Assembly: GCF_003813965.1 (NCBI RefSeq)
Contig: NZ_CP033896.1
Span: forward strand, 1,798,001 to 1,862,000
Direction of reading: 5' to 3'
Length of the DNA stretch: 64,000 nucleotides
From: Corynebacterium choanae
Lineage (GTDB): Bacteria > Actinomycetota > Actinomycetes > Mycobacteriales > Mycobacteriaceae
Notes under the pieces: model-generated
Database searches by the model: none
What the model was told of the DNA's origin: nothing
What the model saw: only the letters and a program-made list of their open reading frames with translations
Made by a program: the position numbers and the translations under genes
Shown: positions 29,254 through 39,382 of the stretch, one piece after another
How positions within the stretch are numbered: position 1 is the stretch's first letter
Layout of the letters: each line of letters begins with the position of its first letter

Positions 29254-30192
29254 CTAGTCCACCTCTTTCATCGGGTTGACGATGGCAATATAGATGGCGA
29301 TAACCACGATGACAATAACGAAGTTGATCACGCTTAACGCACTTGCCCAGTCGATGTGGCGGTCGTTTTGAATGATTTTGAAGATCAATGTGGTGGTGGT
29401 GTCGGCAGCGTTGCCCGGCACCGGTCCGGTGATCGTCCGCAGAATCGGCAGCGAGTTAAACACGTTGATAATGTTGATCACCGTCGAGGTGGCGATAGCT
29501 GGCCGCAGTTGTGGCAACACGACCGAAAAATAGGTGCGCCACGGCCCTGCGCCATCGATTTGCGCAGCTTCGAGCACATCTTTTGGTACGCCTTGTAGAC
29601 CAGCCAAAATGGTGTAGGTCGTAAATGGAAGTGACACAAATACGGCGATGATGATCGCGACGATGAATGCGCTTGTTGCGGTTTTGGTGTAGCCCACCTG
29701 GTTCGATTCGGTGATGCCGAGCTGGTAAAGCCACTTGTTGAGAATGCCTAGGCGGGGCTCGAGGGCGTAATAGAACACGGTGGTAGTCATGACCACCGAT
29801 GCTGCCCAGGGGATCACCACAGCGAGACGAACAAGCTGACGCCCAGGAAACGCCCGATTGAGTAGTTCGGCGAGCAGGAGCGAGATGACAATGGTGCAGG
29901 CGACGACTACTACCACCCAAATGACCGTATTGATCAGCACCCGCGGCAGGTCGGGCATAGCGAAAATTTTGGCAAAATTGTCGAATCCGACGTTGCCTTT
30001 ATCAATGCCCGATTTGGAGATTTTCCGGGTGGAGTTGTAGATCATTACCCCCGCCGGGAACGCTACCACCCCAACGATGAGGAGCAGTACTGGGGCAAGC
30101 CACGGAAGCGCCCGGAGTGTGTCGGAGAGCGTACGCCGATCGCCGCTGTGGCGGCGTGGTTTGCGTGCGGTGGATGCTGCAGCTGACGGCAT
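29254..30192 (-). CDS. Sugar ABC transporter permease (MalF/UgpA-like)
   Basis: 312 residues. First membrane helix near residue 33 and an EAA loop EAAQIDGAGPWRTY near residue 210, then PQLRPAIA. A long second periplasmic domain as in E. coli MalF is absent, as in most Gram-positive members. Forms the channel with the downstream permease. It starts 398 bp after the binding protein gene, a large intercistronic gap that contains a stable hairpin. Confidence 0.9.
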   Translation of the reverse strand: MPSAAASTARKPRRHSGDRRTLSDTLRALPWLAPVLLLIVGVVAFPAGVMIYNSTRKISKSGIDKGNVGFDNFAKIFAMPDLPRVLINTVIWVVVVVACTIVISLLLAELLNRAFPGRQLVRLAVVIPWAASVVMTTTVFYYALEPRLGILNKWLYQLGITESNQVGYTKTATSAFIVAIIIAVFVSLPFTTYTILAGLQGVPKDVLEAAQIDGAGPWRTYFSVVLPQLRPAIATSTVINIINVFNSLPILRTITGPVPGNAADTTTTLIFKIIQNDRHIDWASALSVINFVIVIVVIAIYIAIVNPMKEVD

Positions 30193-30590
30193 TATTAGTC
30201 ACATCCGATCATGATGTTCTGCATGAAAATATCAGTGGGCGACCACTGGGCAGGCGTATGAAGGGGGCTGCTGGAAGCCCCGGAGATGCCTGTGCTGTCC
30301 GCCAGGAACAAGGCCAAATTGTTCACCGTTTGACTGCTAGCCCGGCGTCACTTGCCAGCAAGAGCGTTCGAAGAAGGGTTTCCACCCCACTGGCCCCCGT
30401 ACAGTGCTGGCACGGGGGGATGAACAAACGCCCCGGTCGGCGGGATAAATCCGCGGGGCATCAACGCCCCACTGGTCGCCTTGGACTGCGGCAGATTCGA
30501 ATATGTGGTCAACCAATCGAATCTGTCGCAGTGGTCATCCCCGGTAGACTCCGCAACGGCAAGCGCAGACTGCCGGGGAGATATCGCTGA
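30193..30590. other. Intercistronic gap between binding protein and permease genes
   Basis: About 0.4 kb. Contains the 16-bp hairpin at 30485-30532 and a small 6-bp hairpin at 30264-30281. No ORF supported. Confidence 0.6.
30485..30532 (-). repeat. 16-bp inverted repeat after the sugar-binding protein gene
   Basis: Arms ACTGCGGCAGATTCGA and TCGAATCTGTCGCAGT pair over 16 bp (one G-T) around a 16-nt loop, 58 bp after the stop codon. No T tract. Likely a partial terminator or RNA-stabilising hairpin that lets the binding protein be made in excess over the permeases. Confidence 0.7.
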
Positions 30591-31835
30591 CTAGTCGCTT
30601 TCTGCCTTCTGCTGGATTTCACCCAACACATCAGCCGGGGCGACTTGTTGCCCAAGCTTGCCGATCGTCGATTGGATCGCACCTTGGGTGGCCTGCCATT
30701 GCGGGTTGGTAAAGGGGTAGAACTTCGCGAATTCAATCATGGGAACGAAGTCTTTGATCGAATCCTTGTCCTTCAGCTTGTCGAGGACTGGCTTGGTCAC
30801 CGGAATGAAGTTCTCCGTGTCGACAAATACTTCATACACGTCATCAGAGTAGAAGTAGTCGAGGAAGGCTTTGATTGCTTCTTTTTTGTCGGTGCCGTTA
30901 TCAAATGCCATGATGTGATCGGCAACACCGAGGGTCATCTCTGATCCGTCGTTGGTGGGGATGCGCGAGATGCCGTAGTCCAGGTCAGGGTTGGTTTCGG
31001 CGATGAAGTTGATATATGGCGGCAAGCCGATGACCATGCCAACTTTGCCCTGGAAGAAGGTCTGTCCGAGCGGGGTGCGCTGGGAGGCACCAGGGTTGGG
31101 CTGGGTTGCTCCTTCATCGATGAGCTTTTGCATAAATGTGGCAGCTTCAATGTTTTTCGCTGAGTCCACTTTGATGGTGTCGCCATCAACGAACGATCCG
31201 CCGTTGCCATAGAACCAGATCGCAGTTTCGGCTTGTGCTTCCTCATTACCAAGCGGCATACCGTAGCCGTCAACACCGCCGAGATCTTTGATCTTTAGCG
31301 CCGCGTCTTCCAACTCTGCCCAGGTGGTGGGCGGGGATGCAATCCCGGCTTCTGCAAACAATGTCTTGTTGTAGAACAAGGCACGTGCGGAGGCGATCAG
31401 CGGCAACGCCCATTGGGTGTCATCCATGGTGGCATTCTTTTTGAAGTTTTCGGGGAATTTCGCCAATGTCTCTGGGGACACTACTTCGTCAGCGGGATAG
31501 AGCAGGTCATCGTTGGCGAAGGCGGTAAACGAGTCGATGTTGAGAATATCTGGTGCTTGCCGGTTTTGGATCTTGGTGGTGACCACCTGGTTGATGTTCT
31601 CCCAGGATTGCACCTCCAGATTCACTTTGATGTCGGGGTGTTGTGCCTCGAAACCGGTGATGGTGTCTTCCCACAATCCTTTGGTGTTATCGGAATAGGT
31701 GGGAACCAGCAAGCTGATTTCGGTGACACCGTCGGCGCTGCTGCCGGTGTCGGCACTATCGCTGGCACAGGCAGCGGTCATCAGCAGGGACATGCCCATG
31801 GTGGTTGCCAGGACGCCTCGTGCAATGTGACGCAT
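30591..31835 (-). CDS. Sugar-binding lipoprotein of an ABC importer (family 1 solute-binding)
   Basis: 414 residues from the ATG at 31835, which has AAGGAAGG upstream; the frame is open far beyond it, but only this start gives a signal peptide. Lipobox TAAC with Cys23. Mature part reads as a bacterial extracellular solute-binding protein family 1: VPTYSDNTKGLWEDTITGFEAQHPDI, PDILNIDSFTAFANDD, QALPL-type and GVADHIMAFDNGTDKKEA segments. First gene of the operon with the two permeases. No ATPase gene is present nearby, so a shared MsiK/MusK-type ATPase elsewhere is likely (inference). Confidence 0.9.
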   Translation of the reverse strand: MRHIARGVLATTMGMSLLMTAACASDSADTGSSADGVTEISLLVPTYSDNTKGLWEDTITGFEAQHPDIKVNLEVQSWENINQVVTTKIQNRQAPDILNIDSFTAFANDDLLYPADEVVSPETLAKFPENFKKNATMDDTQWALPLIASARALFYNKTLFAEAGIASPPTTWAELEDAALKIKDLGGVDGYGMPLGNEEAQAETAIWFYGNGGSFVDGDTIKVDSAKNIEAATFMQKLIDEGATQPNPGASQRTPLGQTFFQGKVGMVIGLPPYINFIAETNPDLDYGISRIPTNDGSEMTLGVADHIMAFDNGTDKKEAIKAFLDYFYSDDVYEVFVDTENFIPVTKPVLDKLKDKDSIKDFVPMIEFAKFYPFTNPQWQATQGAIQSTIGKLGQQVAPADVLGEIQQKAESD

Positions 31836-32715
31836 ATCAGTGGCCTTCCTTCTTGTGAGAGGGTTCTCGTCGCTGTGGTGTGGATCCGTCTCACAGACCT
31901 GTGATCCACGTGTCGCGGTTGTGCGACAGCGAACCTGGCTGAGGTTGCCGCCGCGAGTCTTCCAGCTTGCGCTGGGTAACTGTTCAGATTCCACAGTACT
32001 CACATCAAGGGTGGAATTGATGCCCAATCGGCAATGAGTTTTTTCCACCTTTGCCACCCCCACACTTCACATTGCCGATCGATAATGACTTCTTTAATGC
32101 ATTATCACTCACCGCATGGCGAATTAATAACACCATAAGAACACTTATCCACCCACTCATGGGGGTATTCGTGATGGTTGCAACGACAGTCCTGGCAACA
32201 GGCACTGTCGCCACCCCGGCGATTTTCTATTTCCCCACTACAGCGGGCACCAACCGGGCGTAACCAGGGGTCATTTTCATGGCTTATTTCTCCCCTCAAT
32301 CGGTGGTGCCATGGCTGTCAGTTCCAGCAGACCGGGCACAACTGGGCATACAACAGCCAGCACTACAACGCACTGACGCGGTCGTACAGCTCACCTTCGG
32401 TGTTGCTCACCATGGCAGTGCGGTAACCCTGGTCATCGCCTGCGAAAACTTCCTAAAAAGAGCCCTGCACACTGCACTGCTTACCCCCATTTGCTACACC
32501 CAGCTGTGCACAACACTGGGAAAACCGTGGAGTCGACAGCGCTCCCCGCTTCACGGCACTCCCCTTGCACATGGGAACCTCAGCAACAGTGCCGTGACGC
32601 ATCCCCACGCCCACTTGCCGGCACACTGTCAGCATGCACCATGCCGGCAACGGTGGAAACGAAACAGCTGCTGGCACTATATTCCCCTGAACAATCAGCC
32701 AGCAGCCACACTCCC
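31836..32715. other. Intergenic region upstream of the sugar-binding protein gene
   Basis: About 0.9 kb. Two plus-strand readings (32051-32263, one hydrophobic stretch; 32279-32719, AGGGG before the ATG) are possible but resemble no family I know and are not called. Otherwise nothing seen. Confidence 0.45.
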
Positions 32716-33828
32716 CTAGCTGCTCGAAGCGTCGCGTTCCTCTGCAGCCAGCTGACCACATGCCGCAGCGATCTCCTGGCCACGCGTATCACGCACGGTG
32801 CATGGCACACCTTGTGCCGCGACACGAGCAACAAACTCGTCCTGCACAGGTTTCGGGGACGCATCCCACTTCGAACCCGGCGTCGGATTCAGCGGGATGA
32901 GGTTGACATGCACCCGCGAACCAAGCGCTTTATGCAGCTTTTTGCCCAGCATGTCAGCCCGCCACGGATGATCGTTAATATCGCGAATCAACGCGTATTC
33001 AATCGACACACGGCGCCCAGTGGTGTCGGCATATAGCCGCGCAGCATCCAACACTTCCTGCACAGACCAGCGATTATTCACCGGTACCAAGGTGTCACGT
33101 AGCTCGTCGTCAGGGCAGTGTAGCGACACCGCCAATGTCACCGACAAATCCTCCCCGGCAAGCTTACGAATCGCCGGCGCAAGACCCACCGTAGAAACCG
33201 TGACATTGCGTTGCGAAATCCCGAACCCTTCCGGGCTAGGACTGGTGATCTGTCGAACTGCCGACAGCACCCGCTTATAGTTAGCCAGCGGCTCCCCCAT
33301 GCCCATAAACACAATATTGCTCAGACGGCCGCCTTCATCGCGCATCGTAGCTGCGGCGTGACGAACCTGTTCCACAATCTCCCCAGTTGACAGATTCCGA
33401 TCCAAACCGCCTTGCCCGGTAGCACAAAACGGACACGCCATCCCGCAGCCCGCTTGGGAAGAAATACACAGCGTTGCACGATCCGGATAGCGCATCAGCA
33501 CCGACTCAAGCAGCGTCCCATCGTGCAAACGCCACAACGTTTTCTGGGTCTGCCCATTATCGCAGGCAATACTGGTCACCGGCTCCATCAATGTGGGAAA
33601 CAGTGACTCTTGCACCGCAGCACGCACATTAGCCGGAAGATCAGTCATCTGCTGCGGGTCAGCCTGCAAATGCTCGTAATAATGAGTGGCGATCTGCTTT
33701 GCGCGAAACTTTGGCAGCCCAAGTGCTTCCACTGCAGCGATGCGCTGGGTGGAATCCAGATCGGCAAAATGCTTCGGCGGCATTGCTCGTCGCGAAGCGG
33801 AGAATACTAAAGGAATTTCTGTAGCCAT
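32716..33828 (-). CDS. rlmN: 23S rRNA/tRNA adenine-C2 methyltransferase
   Basis: 370 residues from the ATG at 33828; 42 more in-frame codons upstream have no family character. Radical SAM enzyme that methylates A2503 of 23S rRNA and A37 of some tRNAs. Seen: the RlmN-type cluster motif CGMACPFC (Cys128, Cys132, Cys135), MGMGEPL, and near the C-terminus [14 protein letters not shown] with the methyl-carrying Cys. N-terminal accessory domain with [12 protein letters not shown]. Part of the rlmN-cdsA-frr-pyrH block. Confidence 0.95.
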   Translation of the reverse strand: MATEIPLVFSASRRAMPPKHFADLDSTQRIAAVEALGLPKFRAKQIATHYYEHLQADPQQMTDLPANVRAAVQESLFPTLMEPVTSIACDNGQTQKTLWRLHDGTLLESVLMRYPDRATLCISSQAGCGMACPFCATGQGGLDRNLSTGEIVEQVRHAAATMRDEGGRLSNIVFMGMGEPLANYKRVLSAVRQITSPSPEGFGISQRNVTVSTVGLAPAIRKLAGEDLSVTLAVSLHCPDDELRDTLVPVNNRWSVQEVLDAARLYADTTGRRVSIEYALIRDINDHPWRADMLGKKLHKALGSRVHVNLIPLNPTPGSKWDASPKPVQDEFVARVAAQGVPCTVRDTRGQEIAAACGQLAAEERDASSS

Positions 33829-34158
33829 GGCAGACTCATCATTGCACGAAACACCTGCTAATAGGTAACCCACTTCCCCAACCGGTTTACCCACCGCACG
33901 ACGATCAACACCAGCTAGAGCAGTGAGCGATCGGATCCGCCAGGGAACACACACAGCAACGAACAGGCAGCGACCGGCTTATGTGTGACTTCACTTGGCA
34001 AAACACATCGAACCGCCACTGCAACAACTGACCGGATTTGCCACCTTGCTCGCTTTCAGCCTTGGCTTCACAGCAAGAACGACAAAATAACCGAAAGCCG
34101 GGCTGAAGACCAGCCCGGCTCAGCACGAGACAGCTGTTCGCACAGTGCTTATCAGCGG
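33829..34158. other. Intergenic region between rlmN and cdsA
   Basis: Holds the cdsA terminator at 34096-34120. The rest should carry the rlmN promoter; no gene seen. Confidence 0.6.
34096..34120 (-). terminator. Terminator downstream of cdsA
   Basis: Perfect 9-bp stem AGCCGGGCT / AGCCCGGCT with a 7-nt loop, followed on the minus strand by TTTCGGTTATTTT, 39 bp after the cdsA stop. Confidence 0.8.
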
Positions 34159-35115
34159 CTACATTTGCGCCATCAGGTTCATAAATAACCAAGTCACCAT
34201 AGCTGCGGGCAGCATACCGTCGACCCGATCCATCACCCCGCCGTGGCCGGGCAGCAGATTGGACATGTCCTTGATCCCCAGTTCGCGTTTAAACTGGGAC
34301 TCGACAAGATCCCCGAGCGTTGCACAGATCACTAAGCCGAACCCCATGATCGCTCCACGCCACCAAGTGTCGTGAATGAGAAACTCGCTACACAGTGCAC
34401 CAGCAATAATGCCGAACACCACAGAGCCGGCAAACCCTTCTAAGGATTTCTTCGGCGACACTGCAGGTGCTAGCGGATGCGACCCAAACAGCACACCTGC
34501 CACATAGCCGCCAACATCGTTAGCAATCACACAGACGATGAACGTCACAATATACAGCTGGCCGGGCACCCCGTCGCGGCTGAGCAGTGAGAGCATCGCG
34601 GCAAATGAGCCGAACAGCGGAATCCACACCAGCACGAACACCCCAATCGCGGTGTCCCGCAGATAATTCTGCGGCGGTGTAGAACGGCCATTGCGGAAGA
34701 GGCGCCCAAACATCAATACCAGCACCGTGGCAACAAATGAGGCCACCAACCCTTGGGCGCCAAACGGCCACGACGACCACAGCATCACTTGGCCGCCCAG
34801 CAGAATCACCAATCGCGGGACGAGATAGCCCACTTCCCGCAATCGACGCAACACTTCATGCGAGCCGAGCCAGACCGCGACCGCCACAAACGGATACCAC
34901 CCGTAGGGGATAACGAAAATACACAGCAGTACAACTGCCCCCAACCCCACTCCGGTGGCGATTGCCTGCTTGAGGTTGCGTCCCGCCCCATTCTTCGGTT
35001 TCGGGAGGGAGGCTTTCAATGCATCCCGTCGACGAATAAGCTGCTCTGGCGGCAGCGGTCGCCCCGGCGGATTCGGTGGCGGGCTATCAACTTGGGGCAT
35101 GGACGAGTTCACCAT
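34159..35115 (-). CDS. cdsA: Phosphatidate cytidylyltransferase
   Basis: 318 residues from the ATG at 35115; a GTG at 35151 would add 12. Membrane enzyme that makes CDP-diacylglycerol for phospholipid (including phosphatidylinositol) synthesis. About eight membrane helices. C-terminal family signature: SPKKSLEGFAGS, then GDLVESQFKRELGIKDMSN and LPGHGGVMDRVD with the metal-binding Asp residues. The N-terminus is a Pro-rich cytoplasmic region (SPPPNPPGRPLPPEQ). Between rlmN and frr as in other actinobacteria. Confidence 0.93.
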   Translation of the reverse strand: MVNSSMPQVDSPPPNPPGRPLPPEQLIRRRDALKASLPKPKNGAGRNLKQAIATGVGLGAVVLLCIFVIPYGWYPFVAVAVWLGSHEVLRRLREVGYLVPRLVILLGGQVMLWSSWPFGAQGLVASFVATVLVLMFGRLFRNGRSTPPQNYLRDTAIGVFVLVWIPLFGSFAAMLSLLSRDGVPGQLYIVTFIVCVIANDVGGYVAGVLFGSHPLAPAVSPKKSLEGFAGSVVFGIIAGALCSEFLIHDTWWRGAIMGFGLVICATLGDLVESQFKRELGIKDMSNLLPGHGGVMDRVDGMLPAAMVTWLFMNLMAQM

Positions 35116-35440
35116 CACTTGGCCAACAGCATCGTGAAGTACCACGATCACTGCAGCAGGGTCGTAGGAGAGGATTCGATGCGCATTGTTTCTTCTTTAC
35201 ACCGCACCGGAGAAAACCAGTGGTACCAGGCACACAGGTGACGTGCGCCTGGAAGCGCGGAATACATTCCCTGCACCTGCAACCACTGTGGTAACGCTTC
35301 TGCTCGCTGCCGCAACTGCGCCGGGCAACGCGTGCAGCGACACATCGTTTCGTTTTGTCGCAGCACCGCTAGGAAAAACCTGATCGTTTCTCCATGCAAG
35401 GCGGAAAGAACGCAGCAGCGAACATAGGCGCTGCTCGCAG
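35116..35440. other. Gap between cdsA and frr
   Basis: About 0.3 kb; no gene or strong structure recognised. Confidence 0.45.
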
Positions 35441-35998
35441 CTACACTTCGAGCAGTTCCTTTTCTTTTTTCTCAACCAAGACATCGACCTTGGCCACATA
35501 TTCCTGGGTGGTCTTGTCGAGTTCCTTTTCAGCTGCGATTACTTCATCTTCGCCAGCATCGCCGTCTTTTTGCATCTTCTTGAGCACATCCATGTGCTTG
35601 CGACGCACATTGCGGATCGCGATCTTGGCATCCTCACCCTTGGCCTTGGCAAGCTTTACCATGTCTTTGCGGCGCTCTTCGGTCAACTGTGGCACAGTCA
35701 CGCGCAACACTTGCCCGTCGTTGGTTGGGTTGACGCCCAGATCAGAGTTCCGAATAGCGTTTTCAATTGGCCCCATTGAGCTCATCTCATATGGCTTGAT
35801 GATCAGCATACGAGGCTCTGGCACTGAAATAGTGGCCATCTGAGTGATCGGGGTTGGCACGCCATAGTATTCAGCGATCACGCTGTTAAACATTGCCGGG
35901 TTTGCACGCCCGGTGCGGATAGTCGTGAGTTCTTCACGCGCATGTTCCACAGAGGCAGCCATTTTTTCTTCGGCGTCGAGATGATTTTCTTCAATCAT
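35441..35998 (-). CDS. frr: Ribosome recycling factor
   Basis: 185 residues from the ATG at 35998, the normal RRF length; the frame is open 23 codons further without homology. Splits post-termination ribosomes with EF-G. Seen: the RTGRANP motif near residue 28, [16 protein letters not shown], and the C-terminal three-helix bundle segment [18 protein letters not shown]. Follows pyrH. Confidence 0.96.
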   Translation of the reverse strand: MIEENHLDAEEKMAASVEHAREELTTIRTGRANPAMFNSVIAEYYGVPTPITQMATISVPEPRMLIIKPYEMSSMGPIENAIRNSDLGVNPTNDGQVLRVTVPQLTEERRKDMVKLAKAKGEDAKIAIRNVRRKHMDVLKKMQKDGDAGEDEVIAAEKELDKTTQEYVAKVDVLVEKKEKELLEV

Positions 35999-36340
35999 GA
36001 TTGTTTCGGGTATCCATCCAAGTAGGTTGTCGAACTTGCCACGTACCAGAGGCAGCAGGAGCTGCATCGTAGCGGCACTATCGGCAACAGCTTTCGGTGA
36101 TTCGTTGCCTGGTCGCTATTCTAGCGGCACCGCCTGGCAACCTTACGGTTGACAGGCGGATCTGCATCAAATGTGACTACGGTGATACCGCAGCAGCGAG
36201 TTTCCCACTGATTGGGAGGTCTTTGGGCTAACAGCTACTGCAGCAATGCATCGCCGCGAGTGTTGCGAGATAAACGCAGAGGCTACAGCCTGCATTCGGC
36301 GCGGCTTGACGCTATGTTGGCGATGCTTTGTCGCGCCAGG
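35999..36340. other. Gap between pyrH and frr
   Basis: About 0.34 kb with one strong hairpin at 36130-36159; no gene seen. Confidence 0.55.
36130..36159 (-). terminator. Stable hairpin downstream of pyrH
   Basis: CCGCCTGGCAACC / GGTTGACAGGCGG pair at 12 of 13 positions around a TTAC tetraloop. No T tract, so it may be a U-less terminator or a processing site between pyrH and frr. Confidence 0.6.
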
Positions 36341-37069
36341 TTAGGACTTGACGAGCGTGCCGATTTGTTCGCCGGCGACGGCACGGGCAATGTTGCCCTT
36401 GGTCAGCAGGTTGAACACCAAAATCGGCATATTGTTGTCCATACAGAGGGAAAATGCGGTTGCGTCAGCGACCTTCAGTCCCTTTTCAATACATTCGCGT
36501 GGGGTGATCTCTGAATAAAGTTTCGCGTCAGGGTTCGTGCGGGGATCCGCATCGTACACCCCGTCGACGGCCTTTGCCATGAGCAGCACTTCACAGCCGA
36601 TTTCCAAAGCACGCTGCGCTGCGGTGGTGTCGGTGGAGAAATAAGGCATACCCATGCCGGCACCGAAGATGACAACTCGTCCCTTCTCAAGGTGACGGCG
36701 GGCTCGAAGGGGCAGATATGGCTCTGCGATCTGCGCCATATTGATGGAGGTTTGCACGCGGCAATCCACTCCAAGCTGCTGCAGAAAATCTTGCAGCGCA
36801 AGACAGTTCATCACAGTGCCAAGCATGCCCATATAGTCACTGCGCGCCCGATCCATCCCCCGCTGGGAAAGTTCAGCTCCACGGAAGAAGTTACCGCCAC
36901 CGATGACCACACAAACTTCGTGGCCATTTCGGGCAACTTCTGCGATCTGCTGGGCGACATTTTCGACCACGTCAGGATCAATACCAACATTACCGCCGCC
37001 GAACATCTCACCCCCCAACTTCAGCATCACGCGCTTGTAACCTGAACGGGTGGTTTGTTCGTCGGCCAT
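36341..37069 (-). CDS. pyrH: UMP kinase
   Basis: 242 residues. Hexameric amino acid kinase-fold enzyme converting UMP to UDP. Seen: [14 protein letters not shown] at the start, [11 protein letters not shown] near residue 55, [15 protein letters not shown], and [20 protein letters not shown] near residue 135, all typical of bacterial PyrH. ATG preceded by GGAG. Lies between tsf and frr, an order conserved across bacteria. Confidence 0.97.
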   Translation of the reverse strand: MADEQTTRSGYKRVMLKLGGEMFGGGNVGIDPDVVENVAQQIAEVARNGHEVCVVIGGGNFFRGAELSQRGMDRARSDYMGMLGTVMNCLALQDFLQQLGVDCRVQTSINMAQIAEPYLPLRARRHLEKGRVVIFGAGMGMPYFSTDTTAAQRALEIGCEVLLMAKAVDGVYDADPRTNPDAKLYSEITPRECIEKGLKVADATAFSLCMDNNMPILVFNLLTKGNIARAVAGEQIGTLVKS

Positions 37070-37471
37070 GTGGTTCTCCTATCAAGGTGCGGAATGTGCC
37101 CCTACAGCGCTGCAGCAAGCCAGCAACAATGGTTGCAGAGCACACCACAACGTGCAGCTTGGTCACCGGACGGTTCCGACAACAGTGTTGAGCTTAACGA
37201 CTCACGCTGTCGGCAACCGTTGCGAACACCATGTGTCAATAACGCAAGCGCTCAAGGGCAGGTATTACCAACCGTCTATCGTAGCGCACATTGTCACGCT
37301 TGCGATTGCGGCCCGAGCTAGCAGTAATACAGCAGGCAAAATCGGGTGATGGTTGGCCTGCAATGCACTAGCCCCAGATAGCACCACACCCCAAGCACAC
37401 AGAGTGTCCTTGGGGTGTGGTGAGCTTATTGGCCTTTACCGACGGTGCAAAACCACCGGCGCAATAAATGC
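37070..37471. other. Gap between tsf and pyrH
   Basis: Contains the tsf terminator at 37382-37422 and the presumed pyrH promoter. No gene seen. Confidence 0.6.
37382..37422 (-). terminator. Terminator of the rpsB-tsf operon
   Basis: Perfect 14-bp stem CACCACACCCCAAG / CTTGGGGTGTGGTG, with CACAC and GTGT in the loop able to extend it, 49 bp after the tsf stop. No T tract. Confidence 0.8.
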
Positions 37472-38305
37472 TTAGCTGTGCTGGCCAACTTCGAAGCGAA
37501 CGAAGTCGGTGAGGGTGACACCAGCTTCATCCATGACCTGCTTCACGGTCTTCTTGTTGTCAGCAACGGAAGCCTGCTCGTTGAGGCAAACATCCTTGTA
37601 GAAGCCCTTGAGACGGCCTTCGATAATCATCGGCAGAGCTTTTTCTGGCTTGCCTTCTTCACGGGAGATCTGTTCGGCGATTGCGCGTTCCTTCTCCACG
37701 ATTTCAGCCGGCACATCTTCAATGTTGAGGTACTGAGCCTTCATTGCAGCAACCTGCATGGCAGCAGCGTGGGCAGCCTTCTCAGCAGCTTCACCAGTAC
37801 CGGTGTAGGCAACGAGTACGCCAACGCTTGGTGGCAGGTCAGCGCTGCGGTGGTGCATGTACTTCGCGACGTTTTCACCTTCGATGGTGGTGGCACGACG
37901 CAGTTCCAGCTTCTCACCAATCTTGGCGGACAGCTCCTGGATAGCTTCTTCAGCAGTCTTGTCGCCGTCAACCTTGGCAGCCTTCAGCTCTTCGGTGGAG
38001 TTAGCCTTCACCTCAGCAGCGGCAGCAGCGATACGGTCAGCGAAGGTCTTGAACTCTTCGGTCTTCGCAACGAAGTCGGTCTCGGAGTTCACTTCGATCA
38101 TGGTGTTGCCGGAAACAGCAATCAGACCTTCAGCAGCGGTACGCTCGGCACGCTTGCCAACATCCTTAGCACCCTTGATACGGAGCAATTCGACAGCCTT
38201 GTCGAAGTCACCTTCGGTTTCGTTCAGGGCGTTTTTGCAAGCGGTCATACCGGAACCGGTGATCTCGCGAAGCTTCTTTACATCTGCAGCGGTGTAGTTC
38301 GCCAT
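37472..38305 (-). CDS. tsf: Elongation factor Ts
   Basis: 277 residues from the ATG at 38305, fixed by GAGGAGG 11 bases upstream; 21 in-frame codons before it are not part of the protein. Guanine nucleotide exchange factor for EF-Tu. Seen: N-terminal UBA-like domain ([21 protein letters not shown]), then the [10 protein letters not shown] exchange motif near residue 77. Codon use is strongly biased, as expected for a highly expressed gene; this also opens a long false frame on the other strand. Confidence 0.97.
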   Translation of the reverse strand: MANYTAADVKKLREITGSGMTACKNALNETEGDFDKAVELLRIKGAKDVGKRAERTAAEGLIAVSGNTMIEVNSETDFVAKTEEFKTFADRIAAAAAEVKANSTEELKAAKVDGDKTAEEAIQELSAKIGEKLELRRATTIEGENVAKYMHHRSADLPPSVGVLVAYTGTGEAAEKAAHAAAMQVAAMKAQYLNIEDVPAEIVEKERAIAEQISREEGKPEKALPMIIEGRLKGFYKDVCLNEQASVADNKKTVKQVMDEAGVTLTDFVRFEVGQHS

Positions 38306-38548
38306 AACTTGGGCGATCCTCCTCGATAGAAAAACTGGTGGGGTTGCTCTTTGCACAATACCCTGCAACGGGTGGGGCTACCCCCACCCGGTTGCTGAGT
38401 GCGCGATTGTGCATCAAGCATTTGCGATGGTTGTGGCGGTCGCGACACAGCAACTTTGTTTCGGTTCGTTGATGTGAACCACAAGCAGTGTCGCCTCATC
38501 CCTGTCTGCATTCATACGGACTGGGAGTTTCCCGCCAAACAATGCGAC

Positions 38549-39382
38549 TTAGTTGTTGGTTGCTTCTTGTTCTGCAACAGGAGCGGATTCCGGCTGTGCT
38601 TCTTGAGCAACTTCTTCGGAAGCCTCAACCTTTGCGGCAACCTCCACCGGCTGATCGCCAGCAGCTTCACGAGCAGCGTTGAATTCGCGCTCTGCCTTAG
38701 CCTTCTTGCCCTCTTCCACAGCGGTGGAGATGATCTTGGTCAGCACGTCAACGGAACGAATAGCGTCGTCGTTGCCAGGAACCGGGTAGTTCACAACATC
38801 CGGGTCACAGTTGGTGTCGAGGATAGCCACGACTGGGATGTTGAGTTTTTGAGCTTCAGCAATCGCGATCTGCTCTTTGTTGGTGTCAACGATCCACATT
38901 GCGGAAGGGATCTTGTGCATGTCAGCGATACCGCCGAGGACACGCTCCAGCTTGGTGCGCTCACGGGTAAGCATGAGCACTTCCTTCTTGGTGCGACCTT
39001 CGTAGCCGTCTTCAGCAGCATCCATAGCCTGCAGCTGCTTCATACGGGTCAGACGCTTCGACACAGTCTGGAAGTTGGTGAGCATGCCGCCGAGCCAGCG
39101 GTGGTTCACATATGGCATACCGCAGCGCTCAGCTTCGGTCTGCACGGCTTCCTGAGCCTGCTTCTTGGTACCAACGAACAAGATGGTGCCACCGTGAGCA
39201 ACAGTTTCCTTCACGAATTCGAAGGCCTGATCGATGTAGGTCAGGGTCTGCTGCAGGTCAATGATGTAGATGCCGTTGCGGTCGGTCAAGATGAAACGCT
39301 TCATCTTTGGGTTCCAACGACGGGTCTGGTGGCCAAAGTGGACACCGGAGTCAAGAAGCTCACGCATGGTTACGACTGCCAT
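38549..39382 (-). CDS. rpsB: 30S ribosomal protein S2
   Basis: 277 residues, with a normal S2 core ([49 protein letters not shown]-type [14 protein letters not shown]) and an acidic Ala/Glu-rich C-terminal tail of about 40 residues, as in other corynebacteria. AGAAAGGG precedes the ATG. First gene of the rpsB-tsf operon. Confidence 0.97.
   Translation of the reverse strand: MAVVTMRELLDSGVHFGHQTRRWNPKMKRFILTDRNGIYIIDLQQTLTYIDQAFEFVKETVAHGGTILFVGTKKQAQEAVQTEAERCGMPYVNHRWLGGMLTNFQTVSKRLTRMKQLQAMDAAEDGYEGRTKKEVLMLTRERTKLERVLGGIADMHKIPSAMWIVDTNKEQIAIAEAQKLNIPVVAILDTNCDPDVVNYPVPGNDDAIRSVDVLTKIISTAVEEGKKAKAEREFNAAREAAGDQPVEVAAKVEASEEVAQEAQPESAPVAEQEATNN

Noticed and set aside
32051..32719. Two plus-strand small ORFs (70 and 146 residues)
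   Set aside because: One has a hydrophobic stretch but no ribosome binding site; the other has AGGGG but a composition like random His/Pro/Thr-rich sequence and overlaps the end of rlmN. Neither matches a family.
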